From Actinocatenispora rupis (GTDB taxonomy: Bacteria > Actinomycetota > Actinomycetes > Mycobacteriales > Micromonosporaceae), in the NCBI RefSeq assembly GCF_016861975.1, contig NZ_BOMB01000032.1, positions 115,912-179,911 on the forward strand: 64,000 nt of DNA. The letters run 5' to 3'. This document shows, piece by piece, positions 57,356-63,893 of the stretch (its first letter is position 1; each line of letters begins with the position of its first letter). The notes under the pieces were generated by a model, which was not told where the DNA came from, ran no database searches, and worked only from the letters and a program-made list of their open reading frames with translations. The position numbers and the translations under genes were made by a program.

Positions 57356-57894
57356 CAACCCAGCCGGTACTCCCAGCCCTCGGCACGCCACTCGAACGCC
57401 TCCGCGACCAGGTCCCGTACGCCGCGCCCGGTGGTCACGTGCTCCAGCGCCCGGTACGTGGCCAGGTGCCCGATCAGCAGGACGCGCCGCCCGGCCCACC
57501 TGGTCGGCAGGTCGGCGAGGAACCGCGCCACCCGCGCGACCGCCTCGGCGTGACTCTCCCCGCCCGGATACCGACGATCGCAGAAGTCCAGGCGATCCTC
57601 CTTGACCTCGGCCGCCGGTGACCCGTTGCGCGTACCGAAGTCGCATTCGCGCAGGCGCCAGTCGTACAGGACGGGGATGTCGGTGTCGGCGAACGCGATC
57701 CGCGCCGTCTCCGCCGCGCGACGCAGGTCGGAGCTGAACACCGCGCTGATGCCGTCGTCGCGTCGCCGCCGGCCGAGGTCGGCGGCGTTGACCCGGCCAC
57801 GCTCGGACAGCCGTCCGGGCAGCCAGCCGGTGGCGACGCCCCGCTCGTTGTCCTCGCTCAGCGCGTGCGTCTCGAACACGACCTCGATCGCCAT
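57355..57894 (-). CDS. Histidine phosphatase superfamily protein with altered RHG motif
   Basis: A 179-residue protein of the phosphoglycerate-mutase-like fold. The N-terminal strand reads VVFETHALSEDNERGVATGW in place of the usual RHGE: the nucleophile His is kept, but the Arg before it is Thr. LSERGRVNAADLGRRR, VFSSDLRRAAETARIAF (second Arg), RLRECDFGTRNG (acid Glu) and VLLIGHLATYRALEH (second His) are normal. This ETH-x-x-SxDNE subgroup is one I have seen in actinobacterial genomes; it may act on small phospho-esters. Weak or changed activity is possible. Confidence 0.85.
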   Translation of the reverse strand: MAIEVVFETHALSEDNERGVATGWLPGRLSERGRVNAADLGRRRRDDGISAVFSSDLRRAAETARIAFADTDIPVLYDWRLRECDFGTRNGSPAAEVKEDRLDFCDRRYPGGESHAEAVARVARFLADLPTRWAGRRVLLIGHLATYRALEHVTTGRGVRDLVAEAFEWRAEGWEYRLG

Positions 57895-57958
57895 CCACCG
57901 AGGCTGCGGGAACCGGCCGGCTTCGGCCGCGTTCCGTGCTGCTGAGCCGGATCCGGAG

Positions 57959-58408
57959 TCAGGACGGGTCCTCGACGTTGCCGTACCACCAGGTCGTGTC
58001 GTCGACGCCGGCCGCCCACGAGTCCATCACCCGGGCGACGGCGGCGAGGCCGGCGGCGCGCTCGACGGTGACCACGATGAACCGCAGGTCCGCGGGCGCC
58101 TCGGCGACACCGCCCAGGGCGGCGACCGCCTCCTGGAGCGCGCCGAACGACTCCGGCGTGAAGCGCTCGTCGCGGAACGCCTGCACGCAGAGGTTCGCGC
58201 CCGGTTCGACGACCTCGAACCCGCCGTCGTCGTCGACCCGCAGTACGTCGCCGGCGGCGCACCCCAGCACCAGACCCGGGCTGCCGGCCAGGACGACCAC
58301 GCCGGGTCCGCGCGGCGTGGCCGGCAGCACCTCGTACACGGGGCGGCCGTCGGCCTTGTGCCCGGCGAGCAGCCGGACGTGGTCGACGGGCTGCGAGTCG
58401 GGCGTCAT
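57959..58408 (-). CDS. Uncharacterised protein, possibly DUF4265-like
   Basis: A 149-residue soluble protein with a beta-rich first half (VRLLAGHKADGRPVYEVLPA; SPGLVLGCAAGDVLRVDDDG; GFEVVEPGANLCVQAF) and an alpha/beta second half (APADLRFIVVTVERAAGLAA; SWAAGVDDTTWWYGNVEDP). The phrase on entry into a compartment-like GDVL...V loop and the W-rich end recall DUF4265, but I cannot confirm it. No membrane helix. The ATG at 58408 has no strong ribosome site. Function unknown. Confidence 0.6.
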   Translation of the reverse strand: MTPDSQPVDHVRLLAGHKADGRPVYEVLPATPRGPGVVVLAGSPGLVLGCAAGDVLRVDDDGGFEVVEPGANLCVQAFRDERFTPESFGALQEAVAALGGVAEAPADLRFIVVTVERAAGLAAVARVMDSWAAGVDDTTWWYGNVEDPS

Positions 58409-58456
58409 GCGCGCGATCGTCGCACGCTCCCGAAACGCCCTGCCACCCCGCGGATA

Positions 58457-58660
58457 TCAGCCGCGGCGGGGGTCCGCGCCGGCCTCCTTGACGACCCGGT
58501 CGCCGACCTCCAGCTGTTTCCACAGGTCGCGCGCGACCTTGACGTTCCGGACGTCGCCGCCGTCGAGTCGTACGTCGAGCTTGCGGTAGAGGTTCGCGCC
58601 GTCGTACATGGCGCGGGACTTCTTCACGACGACCCCGCTCCAGGCGTCCTCGCCGGCCAT
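58457..58660 (-). CDS. Small conserved actinobacterial protein of unknown function
   Basis: A 67-residue protein: EDAWSGVVVKKSRAMYDGAN, LYRKLDVRLDGGDVRNVKVA, DLWKQLEVGDRVVKEAGADP. Beta-rich with an OB-like or SH3-like look and a conserved-seeming VVKKSR and GDRVVKEAG; similar short proteins are widespread in Streptomyces-related genomes (DUF7489-like from memory, unverified). GGAG lies six bases before the ATG, so it is a true gene. It is divergent from the TetR gene and lies near that operator. Confidence 0.65.
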   Translation of the reverse strand: MAGEDAWSGVVVKKSRAMYDGANLYRKLDVRLDGGDVRNVKVARDLWKQLEVGDRVVKEAGADPRRG

Positions 58661-58691
58661 CGGCCACTCCTTCGTCACGACTACCGGGCGA

Positions 58692-58720
58692 GGCGAAGCT
58701 TATCACCGATAACCTTCGCC
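58692..58720. promoter_or_regulatory. TetR operator, 29-bp extended palindrome
   Basis: GGCGAAG-c-TTATC-ACC-GATAA-c-CTTCGCC: two nested perfect arms of 7 and 5 bases with one mismatched pair between them. The TTATC-N3-GATAA core resembles classic tetO. It lies between the small protein gene and the TetR gene. Confidence 0.75.
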
Positions 58721-58750
58721 GACCCGGGTACTCCCGGGTACGGTGCGGTG

Positions 58751-59377
58751 GTGCCCCAGCAGCGACGGACGGACCGCGGCGCGATCGTGGCCGCCTCGAT
58801 CGCCGTACTCGACGAGCGGGGCCTGGACAAGCTGTCGCTGCACGCCGTCGCCGCGCGGCTCGGCGTGGCGCAACCGGCGCTGTACCACCATTTCCGGGAC
58901 AAGAGCGAGATCCTGGCCGCCGTCGCCGCCGAGGTGCTCGACCGGCACCACACCGAACGGCTGCCGCACCCCGGCGACGACTGGCGCGACCTGCTCGTCC
59001 GGTACGCGCAGAGCCTGCGCCGCGCGATGCTCGCCGTACGCGACGGTGCCCGGCTGCTGGCCCTCGCCGGCCCCCGGGCACCCCAGCTGGCGAACGCGGT
59101 CGCGCAGGTGTCGTTCCTGGAGGCGCACGGGTTCACCGGCGCCGACGCGATCCTGGCGTACGTCGCGGTCTCCCGGTACACGATCGGCGCGACGCTCGAA
59201 CAGCAGACCGCCCGCGACGGTGGCGCGATCCGGTTCCCCGACGGCGACGCGCCGTCCGCCGAATCCGCCCACCTCCTCGACCTCGCGGCACAGGTCGCCA
59301 AGCTCGGCCCCGACCACGAGTTCGCCGTCGGCCTCACCGCGCTGGTGCACGGCCTCGCCCCGCTCCGCCACCCCTGA
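58751..59377 (+). CDS. TetR-family regulator (TetR_C-type)
   Basis: A 208-residue regulator. HTH: GAIVAASIAVLDERGLDKLS, LHAVAARLGVAQPALYHHFR, DKSEILAAVAAEVLDRHH. The C-terminal domain resembles that of tetracycline repressor (PHPGDDWRDLLVRYAQSLRR; DGARLLALAGPRAPQLANAV; LAYVAVSRYTIGATLEQQTA; FAVGLTALVHGLAPL), so it may bind a tetracycline-like or aromatic drug. It starts at GTG six bases after a TACGGT -10 box, probably leaderless. A 29-bp palindrome lies upstream. No exporter or monooxygenase gene remains next to it. Confidence 0.9.
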   Translation: MPQQRRTDRGAIVAASIAVLDERGLDKLSLHAVAARLGVAQPALYHHFRDKSEILAAVAAEVLDRHHTERLPHPGDDWRDLLVRYAQSLRRAMLAVRDGARLLALAGPRAPQLANAVAQVSFLEAHGFTGADAILAYVAVSRYTIGATLEQQTARDGGAIRFPDGDAPSAESAHLLDLAAQVAKLGPDHEFAVGLTALVHGLAPLRHP

Positions 59378-59387
59378 CCGCGTACGC

Positions 59388-59421
59388 GAAGGGCGCCGAA
59401 CCCCGGGGATCGGCGCCCTTC
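59388..59421. terminator. Bidirectional hairpin terminator
   Basis: GAAGGGCGCCGA (59388-59399) pairs perfectly with TCGGCGCCCTTC (59410-59421), a 12-bp stem with a 10-base loop, between the convergent TetR and DUF4097 genes. Confidence 0.75.
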
Positions 59422-59425
59422 GTAC

Positions 59426-60100
59426 TCAGAGGCTGTGGGCGGTGATGTCGCCGTGGGCCGTGGTGGCGTGCACGTTCAGCGCGGCGTTCGCGCCGTCGGT
59501 GTTGGTCAGCGAGTTCCTGATCCGGCCGTGCGCGCTGCCCGCGTCCAGCGAGGCGGACACGCCGGCGGCCGCGCCGACCGACACGCTGCCCGCGTCGGTA
59601 CGCAGGACCACGCTGCCCCGGACCGCCTCCTCGATGGTGATGTCGCCGCTGCTGGTACGCACCTCGGCCGGGCCGGTCAGCCGGCCGATCGTGATGTCGC
59701 TGGCGGAGCTGGTGATCCGGGCCGCCGCGACCTCGCCGAGCGCGATCGGGCCGTGCGCGCTGGTGTAGACGACCTCGCCCAGCGGCCCGACGGTACGGAA
59801 CTCCGCGCTCGCGGTGGTCGCCTCCACCGTCGAGCCGGCCGGCAGCTGCACGGTCACCTCGACCGCACCGGACGGGCCCAGGATCTGGCTGGCCTTCTTC
59901 GCCACCGACCGGATCCGCACCGCCCCCTCCGCGTACTCCACGGTCGTGTTGTCGGCCAGCTTCACGTCACGGTTCTTCGACGCGTCCGCCGGGCGTACCT
60001 CGACGGTGGTGTCGGCGCGCTCCGTTGCGGTGAACAGGATCCGGCCCGCCGGAACGTCCAGGTTGACGGTGATCGCGGCCGGCGTGGTGAAACGCTGCAT
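59426..60100 (-). CDS. DUF4097-family beta-helix protein
   Basis: A 224-residue protein of repeated short beta strands: ITVNLDVPAGRILFTATERA, TVEVRPADASKNRD, GAVRIRSVAKKAS, then turns such as EVRTSSGDITIEEAVRGSVV and SAHGRIRNSLTNTDGANAAL, and ends with the HATTAHGDITAHSL motif. The SSGDI and AHGDI repeats mark DUF4097, a putative adhesin-like beta-helix often encoded next to regulators. No signal peptide, so it is probably cytoplasmic. AGGAG lies nine bases before the ATG. Role unknown. Confidence 0.85.
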   Translation of the reverse strand: MQRFTTPAAITVNLDVPAGRILFTATERADTTVEVRPADASKNRDVKLADNTTVEYAEGAVRIRSVAKKASQILGPSGAVEVTVQLPAGSTVEATTASAEFRTVGPLGEVVYTSAHGPIALGEVAAARITSSASDITIGRLTGPAEVRTSSGDITIEEAVRGSVVLRTDAGSVSVGAAAGVSASLDAGSAHGRIRNSLTNTDGANAALNVHATTAHGDITAHSL

Positions 60101-60500
60101 CGTGCTCAACTCCTGCGTTCGTGTTCGTCCTTGACGCCCACGACGATCGCCGCCCGTACTGACACGGCACGGCCAGCGCGCTGACGCGACCCCTGACACG
60201 GCGCGGTGCCGGTCAGGTGGTGGTGACGGCCGGACCTGGGCGCCGCGGACTGCATCGCCGCGAACCGGCGGTTCGGGCTGCGGGTGCCCGAGCCGCACGA
60301 CCGGGCGCCGCGCGCCGCCCCACTCGGCGATCCACGAACGACCCCGCTGGCTCGCCGGCACCCCGCCGGAACCGTTGACGCCAGCCGGATTCCGCACCGA
60401 CCGCCCGGACAGCGTCAATCCGATGCTGGCCGCGTGGTGGCTCGGCGTACGGCACCGTCACCGGTACGCCGCAGGCCGACGGAGTCCGGGCGCCGGGGTG
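60101..60500. other. Gap with possible decayed coding sequence
   Basis: 400 bases. Plus-strand stretches in two frames look protein-like (AADCIAANRRFGLRVPEPHD; TPAGFRTDRPDSVNPMLAAW), with no start or common frame, so this may be the remains of a gene. A dispersed palindrome copy is at 60368-60394. No family can be named. Confidence 0.35.
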
Positions 60501-60866
60501 TCACGGCGTGTCCGGCAGCCGCCGGCGTCCCATGAAGGGACGCACCTCCTGCGGCCACCCGCAGGTCTCCGCGATCCGCCCGGCCCACAGCCGCGCCGCC
60601 GCCTCGTCCGGTACGTCCACGACGGCGAACCCGCCCAGGTGCTCCTTGGACTCCACGTACGGGCCGTCGGTGAACAGCGGGGTGCCGCTCGACGCGTCGA
60701 CGCTGAACACGGGCGCGTCGCTCGCCAGTCCGCCGGTGAAGACGAACACCCCGGCGTCCTTCATCTCCGCGATCAGCGCCCTGGTCGCCCTGGCCTTCTC
60801 GCGCAGTTCCTCGTCCGTGTGGTCGGGCACCCACTCGTCGTTGAACGCGATCAGGTACTCGGTCAT
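60501..60866 (-). CDS. YCII/DGPF-domain protein
   Basis: A 121-residue protein: YLIAFNDEWVPDHTDEELRE, GVFVFTGGLASDAPVFSVDA, then the signature FTDGPYVESKEHLGGFAVVD (DGPF/DGPY motif) and VRPFMGRRRLPDTP. YCII/DGPF proteins are ferredoxin-like small enzymes or accessory proteins, usually linked with ECF sigma factors in actinobacteria. GAGGAG lies close before the ATG. A TGTCGG...CCGTACG pattern about 50-75 bases upstream may be an ECF-type promoter. Two ECF genes exist in the window, one 0.7 kb away. Confidence 0.85.
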   Translation of the reverse strand: MTEYLIAFNDEWVPDHTDEELREKARATRALIAEMKDAGVFVFTGGLASDAPVFSVDASSGTPLFTDGPYVESKEHLGGFAVVDVPDEAAARLWAGRIAETCGWPQEVRPFMGRRRLPDTP

Positions 60867-60997
60867 GACTCCTCCTCTGCCGGGCCGGCCGCTGCGGCCA
60901 CCCTCCACCATCCCCACGTACGGCGGGGGCCGGATCCGACAGCCCGGCACGGTTTTCTGCCGTACCGGGGGGCGCCGGGTCGTGCCGGAACGGCACA

Positions 60998-61276
60998 TCA
61001 GCCGCAATCCGGCGGTATCAGCGGGGCCACGTCGATCCCGTCCATGGCGGCGGGTACGGCCTCGCCGCGGGCGAGCGCGTGCGGCCCGAGCTGGGGCCGG
61101 CCGCCGATCAGGTCGGCGAGCCGTTCGTGCCGGTGTACGGCGTGCCGCGTCGTGTCGGCGAGCGAGGTGAGCACCGCGCGCCGGCCGTCCCCGGCCGGTC
61201 GCATCTCGCCGTGCACCGCGTCGACCATCAGGTCGAGCAACTCGTCCTTGCTGGCGATGTACCCGTACAGGCGCAT
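60998..61276 (-). pseudogene. TetR-family regulator, internal fragment
   Basis: The frame begins in mid-gene with LYGYIASKDELLDLMVDAVH, the end of a TetR HTH domain (YxxxxSKxELLDxMVD is highly conserved), and goes on for 70 residues (LTSLADTTRHAVHRHERLAD, GGRPQLGPHALARGEAVPAA) before stopping early (PPDCG). The first 40-45 residues with the recognition helix and the last 80 or so are missing. It collides at about 61275 with a fragment of a flavoprotein gene on the other strand. Confidence 0.7.
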
Positions 61277-61577
61277 GGGCCCCGACCTTGTCGCGATGGT
61301 CGGCCGCGGCAACTACTGGGTACTCGGCGACGGCCTGTCGCTGGCCGCGCAGCGCAACGGCGACGGCCGCGCGCGACGCGCTGCGCGAGGCGATGCGGGC
61401 GCGGGACCGGTGCGCCCGCGACCACGAGACCGCGCGGCGCGTCCTCACCCGCGCCCTCGGCCTCGCGCTCGCCGCGCACCCGACCGACCGTCCCGCCGCG
61501 ATCGCCGAGTACGAGAGGGAGATGTTCGAACGGACGGGTGCGGCGGCAACCGGACCGCACCTGACCCGTACCGGCGG
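61275..61577 (+). pseudogene. FAD-dependent monooxygenase (TetX-like), remnant
   Basis: Frame one reads LVAMVGRGNYWVLGDGLSLA then AQRNGDGR, which matches the middle of TetX-like FAD monooxygenases (LVGxG...xLGxGxxLxAQRNGDG). After a frameshift near 61350 a second frame reads RRVLTRALGLALAAHPTDRP, AAIAEYEREMFERTGAAA, matching the C-terminal helix of the same family (AEYExxMFxR). The N-terminal FAD-binding half and the segment joining the two pieces are missing. Its end runs into the ECF41 gene. Confidence 0.6.
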
Positions 61578-62507
61578 TCAGGGGGTGGCCCACTGGCGGA
61601 GCTTCTCGGGGTTGCGTACCACCCAGATGTGGGTGATGCGGTCGGCCACGATCTCGAACCCGAACACCGTCACCGTGACGCCGTTCTGCTGCGCGACCAG
61701 ACCCGGCTGGCCGTTGACCGTACGTTCCAGGAAGGTGGTGTCGGCGCGGCGCCGGCGGGCGAGTTCGACCCAGGCGTACGCGATCTGCTCGCCGCCCTCG
61801 ATCGGCTCCAGGAACGTCGTGGCGAGGCCACCACCGTCGGCGGTCGCGGTCGCGGCCGGGTCGAGCAGGCCGATGAGCGCGTCGATGTCCTTCGCCTCCC
61901 ACGCCTCCTTGAACTCGCGGACGATGCCGGCCCGTTCCGCCGCCGTACGCGAGGGGCCCGGCGCGGCGCGCAGCCGGTGCCGGGCCGAGGACGCGAGCTT
62001 GCGGCACGCGGCCGGGGTACGGCCGACGATCTCGGCCACTTCGACGAACGAGTGGCAGAACACGTCGTGCAGGATGAACGCGACGCGTTCGGCCGGGGTC
62101 ATCGAGTCGAGGACGACCAGGAACGCCAGGTTGACCGATTCGTCCAGGGTGATGCGGTCTGCGGGGTCGGCGCCCGGGCCGTCCGACCGGCCGCCGACCC
62201 ATTCCGACCGTTCGGGCAGCGGCTCGGGGATCCACTCCCCCACGTACGTCTCGCGCCGGACCCGCGCCGACCGCAGCAGGTTGAGGCAGATCCGGCTGGC
62301 GACCGTCGTCAGCCACGCACCGGGCGACTCGATGGCGTCCTGCTGCCGCCGCGACATCGCGTACCACCGGGCGTACGTCTCCTGGACGGCGTCCTCGGCC
62401 TCGGCGAGCGACCCCAGCAGCCGGTACGCGAGGTTGATCAGCTGCCGCCGCTCGCGCATGACCGCGTCCAGGCCCGGATCGGGCCGCCGCGCGGGTGGAG
62501 TGCTCAT
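61578..62507 (-). CDS. ECF41-type RNA polymerase sigma factor (SigJ-like) with SnoaL domain
   Basis: A 309-residue sigma factor: sigma2 with QLINLAYRLLGSLAEAEDAV, QETYARWYAM and GAWLTTVASRICLNLLRSAR; sigma4 with MTPAERVAFILHDVFCHSFV, EVAEIVGRTPAACRKLASSA; then a SnoaL-like domain (about 200-309) that holds the ECF41 signatures DGGG (TADGGGLATTF) and NPEKL (WVVRNPEKLRQW). In ECF41 proteins this C-terminal domain controls activity in place of an anti-sigma factor. A promoter matching the ECF41 consensus is present before it and another before the divergent LUD gene, so it very likely activates both. Confidence 0.93.
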   Translation of the reverse strand: MSTPPARRPDPGLDAVMRERRQLINLAYRLLGSLAEAEDAVQETYARWYAMSRRQQDAIESPGAWLTTVASRICLNLLRSARVRRETYVGEWIPEPLPERSEWVGGRSDGPGADPADRITLDESVNLAFLVVLDSMTPAERVAFILHDVFCHSFVEVAEIVGRTPAACRKLASSARHRLRAAPGPSRTAAERAGIVREFKEAWEAKDIDALIGLLDPAATATADGGGLATTFLEPIEGGEQIAYAWVELARRRRADTTFLERTVNGQPGLVAQQNGVTVTVFGFEIVADRITHIWVVRNPEKLRQWATP

Positions 62508-62544
62508 CGCCTACCGCCTCCGGTCTCGTCCGCCCCCCTCGTAC

Positions 62545-62571
62545 GACACGCGAGCGGGCCGAAGTGTGAGG
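62545..62571 (-). promoter_or_regulatory. ECF41-type promoter for the sigma gene
   Basis: On the minus strand CCTCACA-N16-TGTC, followed by GTAC. The known ECF41 consensus is TGTCACA-N16-CGTC. It is a copy of the plus-strand promoter at 62583-62609 with the same spacing and a different spacer sequence, and leads to the sigma start at 62507. Confidence 0.75.
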
Positions 62572-62582
62572 TCGGCGCCGCG

Positions 62583-62609
62583 CCTCACACTTCCGGCGCC
62601 TGCGGTGTC
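62583..62609 (+). promoter_or_regulatory. ECF41-type promoter for the LUD-domain gene
   Basis: CCTCACA (62583-62589), 16 bases, TGTC (62606-62609), then GTAC. It mirrors the minus-strand promoter and overlaps a larger dyad (GAAGTGTGAGG and CCTCACACTTC) formed by the two back-to-back -35 regions. Confidence 0.75.
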
Positions 62610-62658
62610 GTACCCGTGAGACGACCACATCATCCAGCGAAGGAAGCGCGGACACATC

Positions 62659-63288
62659 ATGATCACCCCAACGCCGGCCCGCCCGTACACCGACGGCGCA
62701 CCCACCGAGCGCCTCGAACGCGCGGCCAGCGCCCTGACCGCCAACGGCTTCACCGTCGAGATCCTCGACGACGTCGCCGCCGCGCGCAGCCGCGTCGCGG
62801 CCCTGGTACCGGCGGGCGCGAGCGTGTTCACCGGCGCCAGCGAGACGCTGCGGCTGTCCGGCATCGACGACGACATCAACACCAGCGGCCGGTACGAGGC
62901 GGTCAAGCCCCGCGTACTGGCGATCGACCGGGCGACCGGCGCCGACGAGATCCGGCGGCTGCTCGCCAGCCCCGACGTCATCCTGGGCAGCGTGCACGCG
63001 GTCACCGAGACCGGCTCGCTGGTGATCGCGTCCGGCACCGGAAGCCAACTCCCCGGGTACGCCGGCGGCGCGGCCCGCGCGATCTGGATCGTCGGCGCAC
63101 AGAAGGTGGTACCCGACCTGGCGACGGCGCTGCGCCGGGTCGAGGAGCACTGCCTGCCGCTGGAGAACGAGCGCGCCATGCGGGTTTACGGGCATCCCAG
63201 CGCGGTCAACCGGCTGCTCGTCATCAACGCCGAGCACGTACCGGGGCGCGGGACGGTCCTGCTGCTCCGCGACACGATCGGCTTCTGA
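62659..63288 (+). CDS. LUD-domain protein (lactate utilisation LutC/YkgG-like)
   Basis: A 209-residue protein: RLERAASALTANGFTVEILD, AAARSRVAALVPAGASVFTG, ASETLRLSGIDDDIN, DVILGSVHAVTETGSLVIAS, GTGSQLPGYAGGAARAIWIV. The VHAVTETGSLVIAS and GSQLP segments are the conserved core of LUD proteins such as LutC/YkgG. True lutC stands with lutA and lutB, which are absent, so this is the stand-alone type of unknown role, here under ECF41 control. No ribosome site is seen closer than the GGAAG at about 10 bases upstream. Confidence 0.87.
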   Translation: MITPTPARPYTDGAPTERLERAASALTANGFTVEILDDVAAARSRVAALVPAGASVFTGASETLRLSGIDDDINTSGRYEAVKPRVLAIDRATGADEIRRLLASPDVILGSVHAVTETGSLVIASGTGSQLPGYAGGAARAIWIVGAQKVVPDLATALRRVEEHCLPLENERAMRVYGHPSAVNRLLVINAEHVPGRGTVLLLRDTIGF

Positions 63289-63296
63289 CCGGCCGG

Positions 63297-63848
63297 CTAC
63301 CGCCCGGGGTTCGTCCACTCGGACGCGAGGACACCCCAGATCTGCTTGTCGTACCGGGCGCCGTCGTACGGCCAGAACTCGCGGCGTACGCCCTCCAGGG
63401 TCATGCCGAGCCGGCGGGCCACGGCGGCGCTGCGGTCGTTGTCGGCGCGGCAGTGCCACTCGGCGCGGTGCAGGCCGCGGGTGCCGAGCGCCCAGTCGAG
63501 CAGTACGGCGCACGCCCGGGTGACGAGCCCGTGTCCCTCGGCGCCCGGTTCGAGCCAGCAGCCGACCTCGCAGTACCCCATACGCGCGTCGAACTCGGTG
63601 AACATGACGCCGCCGACGAGCGTGCCGCCGAGCCAGATGCCGTACAGGCGGGCACCGTCCGCGGCCTGGCGCTCGGCGTACCGGCGGAGGGTGGCCCGGG
63701 CGCCGTCGAGGTCGTCGGTGACGAAGCCCGGGCCGACCCACGGGCGGATGTGCTCGCGGGCCCGGTCCAGGTGCGCGGCGAACTCCTCGGCGTGCCAGAC
63801 CTCCAGCGGCCGGAGGCTGGCGTCGTTCCCCAGCGGGAGCGCGAACAT
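63297..63848 (-). CDS. GNAT-family N-acetyltransferase (RimJ/RimL-like)
   Basis: A 183-residue acetyltransferase: ASLRPLEVWHAEEFAAHLDR, HIRPWVGPGFVTDDLDGARA, YGIWLGGTLVGGVMFTEFDA, MGYCEVGCWLEPGAEGHGLV (acetyl-CoA loop), TRACAVLLDWALGTRGLHRA, and ADNDRSAAVARRLGMTLEGV in the tail. It is of the RimJ/RimL type that acetylates protein N-termini or small amines using acetyl-CoA. AGGGG lies just upstream of the ATG. It ends 9 bases from the LUD gene (convergent) and is divergent from the gene cut by the window end. Confidence 0.9.
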   Translation of the reverse strand: MFALPLGNDASLRPLEVWHAEEFAAHLDRAREHIRPWVGPGFVTDDLDGARATLRRYAERQAADGARLYGIWLGGTLVGGVMFTEFDARMGYCEVGCWLEPGAEGHGLVTRACAVLLDWALGTRGLHRAEWHCRADNDRSAAVARRLGMTLEGVRREFWPYDGARYDKQIWGVLASEWTNPGR

Positions 63849-63893
63849 GGAAACCCCTATTCACACAACACTTGTTACGGATATGGTTCGCCC

